Positions 42,495 through 50,618 of a DNA stretch of 64,000 nucleotides are shown here, piece after piece. The first letter of the stretch is position 1; each line of letters opens with the position of its first letter. Position numbers and translations under genes: made by a program. Below the pieces are notes generated by a model, which was not told the origin of the DNA, ran no database searches, and saw nothing but the letters and a program-made list of their open reading frames with translations. This DNA is from Neorhizobium petrolearium. Its GTDB lineage: Bacteria; Pseudomonadota; Alphaproteobacteria; Rhizobiales; Rhizobiaceae. The stretch covers positions 293,014 to 357,013 of the forward strand of contig NZ_JAGGJW010000007.1 of assembly GCF_017873175.1 (NCBI RefSeq), in the 5' to 3' direction.

Positions 42495-42519
42495 AAGGCG
42501 GCACTTGGGGTGCCGCCTT
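42495..42519 (-). terminator. Rho-independent terminator for the DUF1127 gene (and possibly prmA)
   Basis: AAGGCGGCA and TGCCGCCTT (42495-42503 and 42511-42519) form a perfect 9-bp stem. On the minus strand it runs into TTTTTG, so it terminates the DUF1127 transcript; on the plus strand there is no T tract but it lies about 60 bases after prmA. Confidence 0.75.
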
Positions 42520-42637
42520 GCGATCGGTCCGGAGACTGATCTTACCCGCGAGCCGGGAGGAGGAGATGCTCAAGCGGGTCTCGCATTCTGAAAGCCGGGG
42601 CGGGTGAGGGAGGAGAATCGCCGCCCTGGCTCCTTGC

Positions 42638-42811
42638 TCAGAATGCCGAGCCTATCGCGCCCTTGCGGCGCAGTTCCTGCCGGCTGGTGCCGAGGCCTTT
42701 CAACGTTTCGTCGTCGAGATTGAGCAGCGCGCCGTTGACATACCGGGCGGCCTGACGCTCACGTGCCTCAACGATGCGGTTGAAGGCATTGCGGAAGAAA
42801 GAGGTGGCCAT
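42638..42811 (-). CDS. Small DUF1127 (YjiS-like) protein
   Basis: A 57-residue protein of the DUF1127 family: Arg-rich N-terminal half (ATSFFRNAFNRIVEARERQA), the core LDDETLKGLGTSRQELRR, and a short end. DUF1127 proteins in Agrobacterium have been linked to RNA binding and phosphate or growth control, so a small RNA-associated or regulatory role is possible. The start at 42811 has AGGGA upstream; the longer frame is unsupported. It has its own promoter (42922-42950) and terminator (42495-42519), forming a compact isolated unit. Confidence 0.88.
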   Translation of the reverse strand: MATSFFRNAFNRIVEARERQAARYVNGALLNLDDETLKGLGTSRQELRRKGAIGSAF

Positions 42812-42921
42812 GGAGGTGTCCCTTCGACTGACGGGCCTTGTTCGGCGCCCATCGATGGTTGCAATATAGGCCGTTCTCTCAGGTCGAGGGAGGGGACTTC
42901 CCTCAATGGTGTTATGCATTC

Positions 42922-42950
42922 ATTGCATAGGATGCCCTGATCGAGGTCAA
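42922..42950 (-). promoter_or_regulatory. Probable sigma-70 promoter of the DUF1127 gene
   Basis: On the minus strand TTGACC (42950-42945) is followed after exactly 17 bases by TGCAAT (42927-42922), matching the -35 consensus at five of six and the -10 at four of six positions. It lies about 110 bases before the DUF1127 start. Confidence 0.55.
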
Positions 42951-43069
42951 TGCTTGTTAGCAAATGCACAATCACTGGTCATTGACGGCTTTGGCTGGCG
43001 TTCTCTCTCGAAGATCGGCTAACATCGTCGTCATCTCCAGCGGAATCAAACAGCCGGAACCCGATATCC

Positions 43070-44902
43070 ATGTTTCAGTCTTTCGAAGTGAAGTCCGCCC
43101 CGCAGTTCGGCCGCGAACGCGTCAACGCGCTCAGGGCAAGATTTGCCGAGCTCGGGATCGATGGTTTCCTCGTTCCGCGCGTCGATGAATACCAGGGCGA
43201 ATATGTGCCGGCATCGGCCGAACGGCTTGCCTGGCTGACCGGCTTTACCGGTTCGGCGGGGGTGGCGCTCATCACGCAGCGTGAGGCAGTCGTTTTTGTC
43301 GACGGACGTTACGTGACCCAGCTTACCGAGCAGGTGGACGGCACGGTGTTTACCAGCGGCGATCTCGTCAACGAACCACCGCACATCTGGTTGCCGCACC
43401 ATGCGCCCAAAGGATTCCGCCTCGGCATTGATCCATGGCTGCATGCGGGTGCGGAGGTGCGCAGGCTCGAAAAGGCGCTTTCCGAGATCGGCGGTTCACT
43501 GGTGCTTCTCGATAAGAACCCGCTCGATGCGCTCTGGAGCGACCGGCCGGCCGAGCCGCTCGGCGCAGTCACCATCCAGAGACAGGAGCATGCCGGCAAG
43601 CTTGCCAGCGAGAAGATCGCGGAGATCGTGAGCCAGATAAGGGAGAAGGGCGCGGCCGCGCTCCTCGTCACCGATCCGTCCTCCGTCGCCTGGATCTTCA
43701 ACATTCGTGGCGATGACGTGCCGCACACGCCGCATCCACTGAGCCGGGCAATCATTCCGGCGGAAGGTAAGGCTGAGATATTTCTCGACAAACGCAAGAC
43801 GGGGATAGAGTCGGAAGCCTATCTGGCCCAGCTCGCCATACAGCGTCCGCCGTCGGAACTGCCGAACCGGCTCTCCGCCTTTGCCAAGGGCGACGGGAAA
43901 ATCCTGATCGATCCGGAGCTGACGCCCCTCGCGCTTACCAAGGTGATTACCGCTTCGGGCGGAGATATCGTGGAAGCCGCCGACCCGGCGAAGCTGCCTC
44001 GCGCCTGCAAGAACGAGGCCGAGCTGGACGGTTCGGCGAAAGCGCATCTGCAGGACGGCGCTGCCATGGTGGAATTCCTCTGCTGGCTGGACGATCAGGC
44101 GGCGGGCACGATCACCGAAATCGATGCGGTCAAGGCATTGGAGGCGGCCCGCGCCCGTGTCGGCGAAAGCATGCAGAATCCGCTCAAGGATATCTCCTTC
44201 GACACGATCTCGGGGGCGGGGGAGCACGGTGCGGTCATTCATTACCGCGTGACGACGGAAACAGACCGCAAGCTGGAAGCCGGCGATCTCTTCCTGATCG
44301 ATTCCGGCGCGCAATACATCAACGGCACGACCGATATCACCCGCACCGTCGCGGTCGGTGCCGTGCCCGAGGACCGCAAGCGCTTTTTCACCCTGGTGCT
44401 GAAGGGCATGATCGCCATCAGCACGGCGCGCTTCCCGAAGGGCACGCGCGGCTGCGACCTCGATCCGCTTGCCCGGATCGCGCTCTGGAAGGCCGGCGGC
44501 GATTATGCGCACGGCACGGGCCATGGCGTTGGCTCCTATCTGTCGGTGCACGAGGGGCCGCAACGCATTTCGCGGCTCGCGACGCAGGAGCTCTTGCCCG
44601 GCATGATCCTTTCCAACGAGCCCGGCTATTATCGGCCCGGCTCATTCGGCATCCGCATCGAGAACCTCATCTATGTGAAGGCCGCGGAGGAGATCGAAGG
44701 CGGCGACCAGCCGATGCTTTCCTTCGAGACGCTGACCTGGTGCCCGATCGACCGGCGGCTGGTGCTCCCGGCACTATTGACGGAGGAGGAGCTTACCTGG
44801 CTCAACAGCTATCACGCGCAAGTGCGCAAAAAGTTGACGCCGTTGATCAGCAGCGAGGCCGTCCGTGATTGGCTCGTGAAGGCAACCGAACCGGTTGCCT
44901 GA
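43070..44902 (+). CDS. Xaa-Pro aminopeptidase (M24B, three-domain type)
   Basis: Removes an N-terminal residue preceding proline. The 610-residue protein is of the long eukaryote-like aminopeptidase P type: two creatinase-like domains (1-300, with the typical start RFAELGIDGFLVPRVDEYQGEY) and a C-terminal pita-bread domain. Metal ligands are visible in FLIDSGAQYINGTTDITRTV (two Asp), GTGHGVGSYLSVHEGP (His), SNEPGYY (Glu) and GIRIENL (Glu). The ATG at 43070 gives the normal family length. It is convergent with azlD. Confidence 0.94.
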   Translation: MFQSFEVKSAPQFGRERVNALRARFAELGIDGFLVPRVDEYQGEYVPASAERLAWLTGFTGSAGVALITQREAVVFVDGRYVTQLTEQVDGTVFTSGDLVNEPPHIWLPHHAPKGFRLGIDPWLHAGAEVRRLEKALSEIGGSLVLLDKNPLDALWSDRPAEPLGAVTIQRQEHAGKLASEKIAEIVSQIREKGAAALLVTDPSSVAWIFNIRGDDVPHTPHPLSRAIIPAEGKAEIFLDKRKTGIESEAYLAQLAIQRPPSELPNRLSAFAKGDGKILIDPELTPLALTKVITASGGDIVEAADPAKLPRACKNEAELDGSAKAHLQDGAAMVEFLCWLDDQAAGTITEIDAVKALEAARARVGESMQNPLKDISFDTISGAGEHGAVIHYRVTTETDRKLEAGDLFLIDSGAQYINGTTDITRTVAVGAVPEDRKRFFTLVLKGMIAISTARFPKGTRGCDLDPLARIALWKAGGDYAHGTGHGVGSYLSVHEGPQRISRLATQELLPGMILSNEPGYYRPGSFGIRIENLIYVKAAEEIEGGDQPMLSFETLTWCPIDRRLVLPALLTEEELTWLNSYHAQVRKKLTPLISSEAVRDWLVKATEPVA

Positions 44903-44905
44903 CCC

Positions 44906-45220
44906 CTAGAACCCGAGAAGGTGGCGGCAGACCATCGCCGCCGCCCAGCCGGCGCCAAGCATCATTAGGCCCGGATATCTGATCCCTGCGGCAAGCGCGA
45001 CGAGCATGGCGATCTTGAAGTCCCAGCCGCCATTGAAGAAAGCAGGCGCGACCAGTGTGGTCAGGACGGCCGCCGGCACGGCATTCAGAGCCTGCTCCAT
45101 CCGCGGCGGGATGGTCTTCATCCGGGTGATCAGCACGTAACCGCCGATACGGGTGAGGAAGGTCGCGACCGCAGCGGCGAGAATCAGCAGAATCATGTCC
45201 ATGGAAATCTGGTCGGCCAT
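44906..45220 (-). CDS. azlD: Branched-chain amino-acid exporter small subunit AzlD
   Basis: Small subunit of an AzlCD-type exporter of branched-chain amino acids. The 104-residue protein has four membrane helices and the family segment AAAVATFLTRIGGYVLITR. It starts one base after the azlC stop on the same strand (TGACATG), the usual two-gene layout. Substrate is inferred from the family only. Confidence 0.9.
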   Translation of the reverse strand: MADQISMDMILLILAAAVATFLTRIGGYVLITRMKTIPPRMEQALNAVPAAVLTTLVAPAFFNGGWDFKIAMLVALAAGIRYPGLMMLGAGWAAAMVCRHLLGF

Positions 45221-45221
45221 G

Positions 45222-45941
45222 TCAGGTCTCCGTCTCGCTGGCGGCGGTCATCGGCATGCGTTCCTTCGGCAGCGGCAGAAGTGCCGCCACGACAACGCCG
45301 ACGGCGGCCCCGATGCTCACATGCCAGGGCGAGCCGACGAAATGGTATCCGAGCATGGAGCCGAGCGCGCTCGCTACCACAACCGGATAGAAACCCGGCC
45401 TGCGGCGGAAGCCGATCACGAGACCGAGGAAATAGATCGGCAGAAGGACGTCGATCGCGAGCGTCCTCGGATCGCCCATCATCCGGCCGAAGAATGCGCC
45501 GACCATGCTGAAGAGCAGCCAGGGGAAATAGATCGCGGCACCGAAGCCCAGATACCACGGGAAGCTGATGCCGATGCCGGACTCGCCGCGCCTTACGCTT
45601 TCGGCGAATTGCGGGTCGGTCAACAGAAAGAATGTGAAGAATTTCTGGATCGGGTTGAAATGGCCGACAAACCGCGCGAGCGCCGCGGAATAGAGGATAT
45701 GCCGGAAATTGACGGCGAAGACGGAAAGCACCACCAGCCACGGCGCGACATGCTGGCCGAACAGTTCGATGCCGACGAGCTGGCTGGCGCCGGCATAGAC
45801 GGTCGCGCTCATCAGCCCGGCTTCCATGACGGACAGGCCGTTATCGGCTGCGACAGCGCCGAACAGCACGGCAAAAGGGGCCGAGGAGATGGCGATGATG
45901 ACGCCGCCCTTGAGGCCTTCGTAAAATTCGCTACGGTTCAT
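45222..45941 (-). CDS. azlC: Branched-chain amino-acid exporter large subunit AzlC
   Basis: A 239-residue polytopic membrane protein, large subunit of the AzlCD exporter. About six to seven helices are visible. The family start FYEGLKGGVIIAISSAPFAVLFGA and the YAGASQLVGIEL, NFRHILYSAAL and LLTDPQFA motifs are clear. The unusual upstream region holds a 26-codon open frame that stops three bases before the azlC ATG, and a palindrome at 46206-46222. No Lrp- or XRE-type regulator gene is adjacent, unlike in many other genomes. Confidence 0.92.
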   Translation of the reverse strand: MNRSEFYEGLKGGVIIAISSAPFAVLFGAVAADNGLSVMEAGLMSATVYAGASQLVGIELFGQHVAPWLVVLSVFAVNFRHILYSAALARFVGHFNPIQKFFTFFLLTDPQFAESVRRGESGIGISFPWYLGFGAAIYFPWLLFSMVGAFFGRMMGDPRTLAIDVLLPIYFLGLVIGFRRRPGFYPVVVASALGSMLGYHFVGSPWHVSIGAAVGVVVAALLPLPKERMPMTAASETET

Positions 45942-45944
45942 CTG

Positions 45945-46025
45945 TCACCGGGCCTCGGGGTTGATAGGGAAGCCCTTGCGCATCCGGCACGGCAAGGCTT
46001 CCGAGGTTAGGTCGTCTTCCGACAT
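45945..46025 (-). CDS. Possible leader peptide or small ORF before azlC
   Basis: 26 codons from ATG at 46025 (with GGAGG about six bases upstream) to a TGA three bases before the azlC start. The product, MSEDDLTSEALPCRMRKGFP and six more residues, is hydrophilic and not rich in branched-chain amino acids, so it does not look like a classical attenuation leader. The well-placed ribosome site and the close junction with azlC suggest translational coupling, but it may be chance. Confidence 0.3.
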   Translation of the reverse strand: MSEDDLTSEALPCRMRKGFPINPEAR

Positions 46026-46205
46026 GTCATCCTCCATCCCCTTCCTAAAGGCCTGCCGGCCCTCTGGCTTGAAGAAAAGTGCCCGGCATAGGCGCCTGAT
46101 TCGGATCAGGACGACGGTGCGGGAGAACACTGGCCCAAGGAAGGTTAGGGGTGACCGCGCATGATCGCGTCGCGCCGGATGCTGCCTATAGGGCGAGAGC
46201 CTGGC

Positions 46206-46222
46206 GCGCAATTGAATTGCGC
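46206..46222. promoter_or_regulatory. Perfect 17-bp palindrome, candidate operator of azlCD
   Basis: GCGCAATT-G-AATTGCGC, arms of eight bases around one central base. On the minus strand its TTGCGC end could be part of a -35 element, with TATAGG following after 15 bases, which is the place expected for a repressor site. The binding protein is unknown. Confidence 0.5.
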
Positions 46223-46257
46223 TGATGGAACGATCGATTCCGCTGAACTGTCGAGGT

Positions 46258-46884
46258 TCAATCGGCGAGCACATCCTTGCTGGAGATGATCCCGACGCCC
46301 TTGGCCTTCATCTCCGCAATCGCCGCCTTGACACCTTCCGGATCGATGCCGCGGCTGGCGTCCTCGATGAAGCAGACCTTCACGCCGGGAAGCATGTCCA
46401 CGGCATCGAGAGCCGAATATTTGACGCAATAGTCGGTCGCAAGGCCGCAGATATCGAGTTCGGTCACCAGTTGCGCCTTGAGATAGCCGGCAAGCCCGGT
46501 CAATGCCGCCTGGTCATTGTCGCGGAAGGCGGAATAGCTGTCGACCGCCGGGTTCTCGCCCTTCTGCTGGATGTAGTCGACCACTTCGAGATTGAGATCC
46601 GGATGGAATTCGGCGTCCGGCGTTTCCTGCACGCAGTGATCCGGCCACATGACCTGCGGCTTTCCGGAGAGTTCGCCCATGTCGAACGGTTTTTTGCCGG
46701 GATGCTGCGAAGCAAAGCTGCCGTGGTTTTCCGGGTGCCAGTCCTGCGAGGCGACGATCACATTATAACCGCCGTCCTGGATCAGCCGATTCGCGACCGG
46801 CACCACCTCGTCACCATGCGGTACGGGCAGATGTCCGCCCGGGCAGAAGCCATTCTGGATGTCGATCAGCAACAGTGCCTTCAT
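46258..46884 (-). CDS. pncA: Nicotinamidase PncA
   Basis: Hydrolyses nicotinamide to nicotinate in NAD salvage. The 208-residue protein has the complete set of residues: nucleophile-activating Asp in LLLIDIQNGF, the metal-site DWHPENHGSF (Asp, His, His), the Lys in the region after KPQVMWPDH and the nucleophile Cys in CGLATDYCVKYSALDA. The ATG at 46884 is preceded by GGAGGAG at six bases; an ATG two codons upstream overlaps that site. The isochorismatase-fold gene at 47075 is divergent from it. Confidence 0.95.
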   Translation of the reverse strand: MKALLLIDIQNGFCPGGHLPVPHGDEVVPVANRLIQDGGYNVIVASQDWHPENHGSFASQHPGKKPFDMGELSGKPQVMWPDHCVQETPDAEFHPDLNLEVVDYIQQKGENPAVDSYSAFRDNDQAALTGLAGYLKAQLVTELDICGLATDYCVKYSALDAVDMLPGVKVCFIEDASRGIDPEGVKAAIAEMKAKGVGIISSKDVLAD

Positions 46885-47074
46885 CGCCATCTCCTCCGAA
46901 TTCCAACTGAGACAGAATGCCAATCATGGCCGCACGGATCAAGATCGCAAGCGCATCTCGGCTCTCCTGCGGCTTCATATTCGCCGGAATCTGCACTGGC
47001 CGCTAGCTGGCGATATCGCGATTGTCGCTTTTCTCTGGTATTGAGCCACAGTCGGCGAAACGGGAGGCGGATCG

Positions 47075-47701
47075 ATGGCGGAAAAGACGGGAAAGATGCT
47101 TCGGGATTTCTGTCGTCCGGACCGGATGGCGCTTGTTGTCTACGATATGCAAGTGGGCATTCTTCACCAGCTCAAGGACGGTGCCGTTATCACCGGCAAA
47201 GTGAAGACCGTATTGAATGCGGCCCGGCGCGCGGGCTTTCCGATCATCTTCCTTCGCCACCTCTCCATGCCGAAACCGCTAATGGGACGGTTTCAGATGC
47301 GCCAGGCCATGACCTGGCAGCGCACCGACGATCCCGAAGCGGTGCATCCGTGGTTCCTGCGCGACAGTCCCGGTTTTGCCATCGCGCCGGAACTTGAACC
47401 GTCCGCGAACGAGGCGATTCTCGACAAGATCACCTTCTCTGCCTTCGAAGGGACGCCGCTCGCGATCATCCTACGCGACCTGGAGCTGACATGCTTTGCG
47501 ATCTGCGGCGTGGCGACGGAAATCGGCATCGATCCGACCGTGCGTCAGGGCTGCGACCTGGGGCTTGTGCCGATCGTCATCCGCGATGCCTGCGGGGCAG
47601 GGCACGCCGAGGCGGCCGAGCGTGCACTCGACAACATCGCGTTCATGGGAGACGCGATCCTGTGCTCGGTGGAGGAAATCGTTTCTGAAATGGGGCATTG
47701 A
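47075..47701 (+). CDS. Isochorismatase-family hydrolase lacking the nucleophile Cys
   Basis: A 208-residue protein with the isochorismatase fold. The catalytic Asp is in ALVVYDMQVGIL and the Lys in ILDKITFSAFEGTPL. At the nucleophile position the sequence reads CGVATEIGIDPTVRQG, with Gly where PncA has Cys (CGLATDYCVKYSALDA). Isochorismatases such as PhzD and EntB, which cleave a vinyl ether, also have Gly there, while amidases need Cys. So it is probably not an amidase. No siderophore or phenazine genes are nearby, so the substrate is unknown. Confidence 0.8.
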   Translation: MAEKTGKMLRDFCRPDRMALVVYDMQVGILHQLKDGAVITGKVKTVLNAARRAGFPIIFLRHLSMPKPLMGRFQMRQAMTWQRTDDPEAVHPWFLRDSPGFAIAPELEPSANEAILDKITFSAFEGTPLAIILRDLELTCFAICGVATEIGIDPTVRQGCDLGLVPIVIRDACGAGHAEAAERALDNIAFMGDAILCSVEEIVSEMGH

Positions 47702-48010
47702 GGCAACACCTGCAGGAAATCCTCGCCATCGTTCAACCGTTCCTCTATTGACTGTCTCTCTTTCGCATACCACAAACACCTGAACGCCATATTTCGGCTA
47801 AACTTCCGGCGGCTTGCGCTCTTATGTGCACCGCCGAAAACCAAATCGGGGCGGCGTAAAGACATTGGTTACCATAATCGTTCATCCTCACCTGCAGTCG
47901 TCTGGCGGCAGTGAGCAGATTCCCCCTCTGTTCGGAAATCGCCGGGATTGTGTTGGCGGTTTCGCGCAAGCGGTATCCGCCGGTGTATGTAACGGTTCGG
48001 GTAACGAGTG
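47702..48010 (+). promoter_or_regulatory. Gene-free region upstream of the DUF2778 protein gene
   Basis: 309 bases without a supportable gene. A TTGACT occurs at about 47748 but has no convincing -10 at the right distance. I see no tRNA or strong hairpin. Confidence 0.3.
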
Positions 48011-49372
48011 ATGGCGCGTTCGGTACAGGCTTCCACGAATGGCAAACAGGCGCGCAAAGCGCCGCCACGCCGCAAGAAATCCCGCTCTCTCCTGACGAAT
48101 GTCGCGATCGGTGTCGGTCTGACCGTCGCGGCCCTGATGGGCGCTTCGGTTGTCACCGTGGCGACAGCGGTCAAGTCCGCCTCGGATGTCAGGTTCGAAA
48201 CCGCACTGGCAAAGCCGGTCGAATTGGCCGCTCCCGTGGAACCTGTGGAGCGTGAGATCGACGTTGCGAAATTCTCCCGTCTTCCCGGCAGTTCTACTGC
48301 CGATCCGAAAGGGTGGCGTCTTGCCGATGCCGAAGTGGCAGCGCTTGAAGCTCGCAAGCCGGATCAGTCGAGCGTGAGGCAAATGCTCAATGTCGCCATG
48401 GCCAAGGCGGCCCGGAGTGCCGAACAAGAGCGGCAGTTCGCTGCGCTTGAGGAGAAGCGCCCGAATGCGCAGGCCATTCGCACGATCCTCGGCCAGGCCA
48501 TGGAAAACCTCGTCGTCGTGGCACCCCGGAGCGGCGACGTGATGCCGGATCTGATCCAGGATGCTGCGCCGGCGGTGACGGTTGCCGAACTCAAGGACAT
48601 GAAGCCGGTCGAGATGGCGGCGCTGGAACAGACGGCGCTTGAGGACGATACCGACGCACAGGATACCGTCGCGGTCATCGAGGCGCCGACGCCGGGCTAT
48701 GCGCTGCCGAAGGCCGGTCCGCTGCCGGTCATCCGCCCATCGTCCGCCACGGCTGAAAAGCCGGCCAGGCCCAATGCGCTGGCTGCGATCGCCGCGGTTG
48801 CTCCGCAAAAGCCGGGCAAGGTCGATGCCGACGACGAGAAACCCACAGCGCTCGCCTTCGCCAAGCCCGACAATCCGATGCGCGTGGAGCCTTCGCGCCC
48901 GTCGCCTGCGCCAAAATGGCCGGGGATCGGCACGAAGGTCGCCATCTACGACATCACCAACGGTGTCGTGCACATGCCGAACGGCACGAAGCTCGAAGCC
49001 CATTCCGGCATCGGCAGCATGCGCGACAATCCGAAATACACGCATGTGACGATGCGCGGGCCGACGCCGCCCGGCACCTACAAGCTCTCCATGCGCGAGA
49101 AGCTGTTCCATGGCGTGGCCGCCATCCGCCTGACGCCGGTCGACGGCAAGGCGCCGCAGGGCCGCACCGGTCTGCTCGCCCACAGCTACCTGCTGCGCGT
49201 GCGCGGCGATTCGCACGGCTGCGTCGCCTTTGCCGAATACGACCGCTTCCTGAAGGCGTTCCAGCGCGGCGACATCACCCATATGGTGATCGTGCCGAAG
49301 TGGGACGGAAAGCGCCCCGGCAGGGGCGGCGATAACTTCCTCGCCAAGCTGTTCGGCGGCAACGACGCCTGA
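48011..49372 (+). CDS. Membrane-anchored DUF2778 (Tlde1-like) peptidoglycan-active protein
   Basis: A 453-residue protein in three parts. It has a basic cytoplasmic tail with one membrane helix (about 28-52), a 250-residue Ala/Pro-rich linker with EKRPN/EARKPD heptad-like repeats, and a C-terminal DUF2778 domain (about 308-430). That domain has AHSYLLRVRGDSHGCVAF, with His391, His402 and Cys404 placed like the HxnSHGC motif of L,D-transpeptidase-fold enzymes. Relatives include the Salmonella Tlde1 effectors that act on peptide stems. Here there is no secretion system or immunity gene, so a resident wall-modifying role is more likely. The start is ATG at 48011; a GTG lies one codon upstream. 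Confidence 0.78.
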   Translation: MARSVQASTNGKQARKAPPRRKKSRSLLTNVAIGVGLTVAALMGASVVTVATAVKSASDVRFETALAKPVELAAPVEPVEREIDVAKFSRLPGSSTADPKGWRLADAEVAALEARKPDQSSVRQMLNVAMAKAARSAEQERQFAALEEKRPNAQAIRTILGQAMENLVVVAPRSGDVMPDLIQDAAPAVTVAELKDMKPVEMAALEQTALEDDTDAQDTVAVIEAPTPGYALPKAGPLPVIRPSSATAEKPARPNALAAIAAVAPQKPGKVDADDEKPTALAFAKPDNPMRVEPSRPSPAPKWPGIGTKVAIYDITNGVVHMPNGTKLEAHSGIGSMRDNPKYTHVTMRGPTPPGTYKLSMREKLFHGVAAIRLTPVDGKAPQGRTGLLAHSYLLRVRGDSHGCVAFAEYDRFLKAFQRGDITHMVIVPKWDGKRPGRGGDNFLAKLFGGNDA

Positions 49373-49382
49373 CGGGGCGTCG
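49363..49382. terminator. Candidate hairpin between convergent DUF2778 and M20 genes
   Basis: CGACGCC and GGCGTCG pair perfectly around a six-base loop across the stop codon of the DUF2778 gene. No T tract on either strand, so termination is uncertain. Confidence 0.35.
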
Positions 49383-49393
49383 TCAGCAAACGT

Positions 49394-50539
49394 TTATCCG
49401 AGAATATCCCGTGCGACGCGCGTGAAGATCCGCATGCCGATGGGGATCAGGTCGTCCGGAAAATCGTAGTTCGGATTGTGCAGGTTCGGCATGTCCTCGC
49501 CGGCGCCTAGAAAGAACATCGCCGATTTCGAGACGGTCGCGAAGCGTCCGAAATCCTCCGAGCCGCGCATCGTCTCGCCCGGTTCGTGCGAGACGCCTTC
49601 CGTATCCATGGCGGCGCGCAACAGGGCGGCCGCCTCCGGATCGTTTTCCGAATGCACGAAAATGTCATGGTATTCCAGCGCGTAGCCGAGCCGGCCTTCC
49701 GCGGAGGCCTCCCGCACCAGGGTTTCGGCAGAGGCGATCAGGCCGTCCATCTCGCCGTCCGTCATGGTTCTGAGCGTCACCCAGACCTCCGCATGGCCCG
49801 GTGCGATGCCGAAGGCCGGCTCGCCGATCGACGCATGCGTGACCGTCGCCAGCACCAGGTCCTCCGTGGCGATGCCGCCTTTGCTCAAGCCCGTCAGCGC
49901 CGGCATCAGCTTTGCCACGGCAGACACCGGCGAAATGCCGGTCTCGGGCATGGAGGCATGCGCGGTTCTGCCCGAAAGCGTGATCTTAAGGCCGCGCGAG
50001 GCGCAATTGGCGATGCCGTCCTTCAGCCAGGCGTGGCCGAGCGGCAGGCCCGGCATGTTGTGCAGCGAAAAGCTGTAATCCGGTTTCAGCGCCTGGAACT
50101 TCTCATCCGCGATGACGGCCGCAGCGCCGGCGCCCGTCTCCTCGGCCGGCTGGAAAAGCAGGATGGCGCGTCCGCGCTTCGGCCTTTGCCGCCCGAACTG
50201 CCGCCCGAGTGCCGCAAGCATCGCCATATGGCCGTCATGGCCGCACATATGGCCCTTGCCGGGGATTTTCGAACGATGGTCCGGCTGGCCCACTTCCTCG
50301 ATCGGCAGGGCGTCGAGCTCGGCGCGGAACATCACCGTCGGGCCGGGCGCGCCGCTGTCGTAGATCACCGCGACGCCCGTGCCGCCGAGGCCGGCAACGA
50401 TCCCATCCGGTTTCGTCTCGCCCAGAAAGCGCTGCACTTCGGCAGCGGTGGCGATCTCCTCGCCGGAAACCTCCGGCATGGCATGCAGCCTCTGCCGCCA
50501 TGCGGCAAGCTCGATCACGTCCTGGTTTGAAAGAAACAT
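49394..50539 (-). CDS. M20-family amidohydrolase (hippurate hydrolase type)
   Basis: A 381-residue zinc or manganese peptidase of the M20D group, which remove acyl groups from N-acyl amino acids. Ligand motifs are visible: FRAELDALPIEE, KGHMCGHDGHMAML (Cys and His ligands), FQPAEETGAGAAA (Glu) and HNMPGLPLG (His), plus a dimerisation domain insert at about 180-290. The start has a purine-rich site upstream (AAGGAGGCGGCTC). It is downstream of the alcohol dehydrogenase gene on the same strand, with about 80 bases between, and may be cotranscribed. Substrate is unknown. Confidence 0.9.
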   Translation of the reverse strand: MFLSNQDVIELAAWRQRLHAMPEVSGEEIATAAEVQRFLGETKPDGIVAGLGGTGVAVIYDSGAPGPTVMFRAELDALPIEEVGQPDHRSKIPGKGHMCGHDGHMAMLAALGRQFGRQRPKRGRAILLFQPAEETGAGAAAVIADEKFQALKPDYSFSLHNMPGLPLGHAWLKDGIANCASRGLKITLSGRTAHASMPETGISPVSAVAKLMPALTGLSKGGIATEDLVLATVTHASIGEPAFGIAPGHAEVWVTLRTMTDGEMDGLIASAETLVREASAEGRLGYALEYHDIFVHSENDPEAAALLRAAMDTEGVSHEPGETMRGSEDFGRFATVSKSAMFFLGAGEDMPNLHNPNYDFPDDLIPIGMRIFTRVARDILG

Positions 50540-50618
50540 GAGCCGCCTCCTTATCCGGTGTCGGCCCAGAGCTAGACGGGGCAGGGGCTTTCGGCAAGGA
50601 AAACCTCCGTCTTTCAGC

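Larger units (their letters stand above)
45942..46257 (-). promoter_or_regulatory. Regulatory region upstream of azlCD
   Basis: A 316-base region between pncA (ending 46258) and azlC. It contains a perfect palindrome at 46206-46222, a possible -10 (TATAGG) about 15 bases further toward azlC on the minus strand, and a small open frame at 45945-46025. Nothing else is recognisable. Confidence 0.5.
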
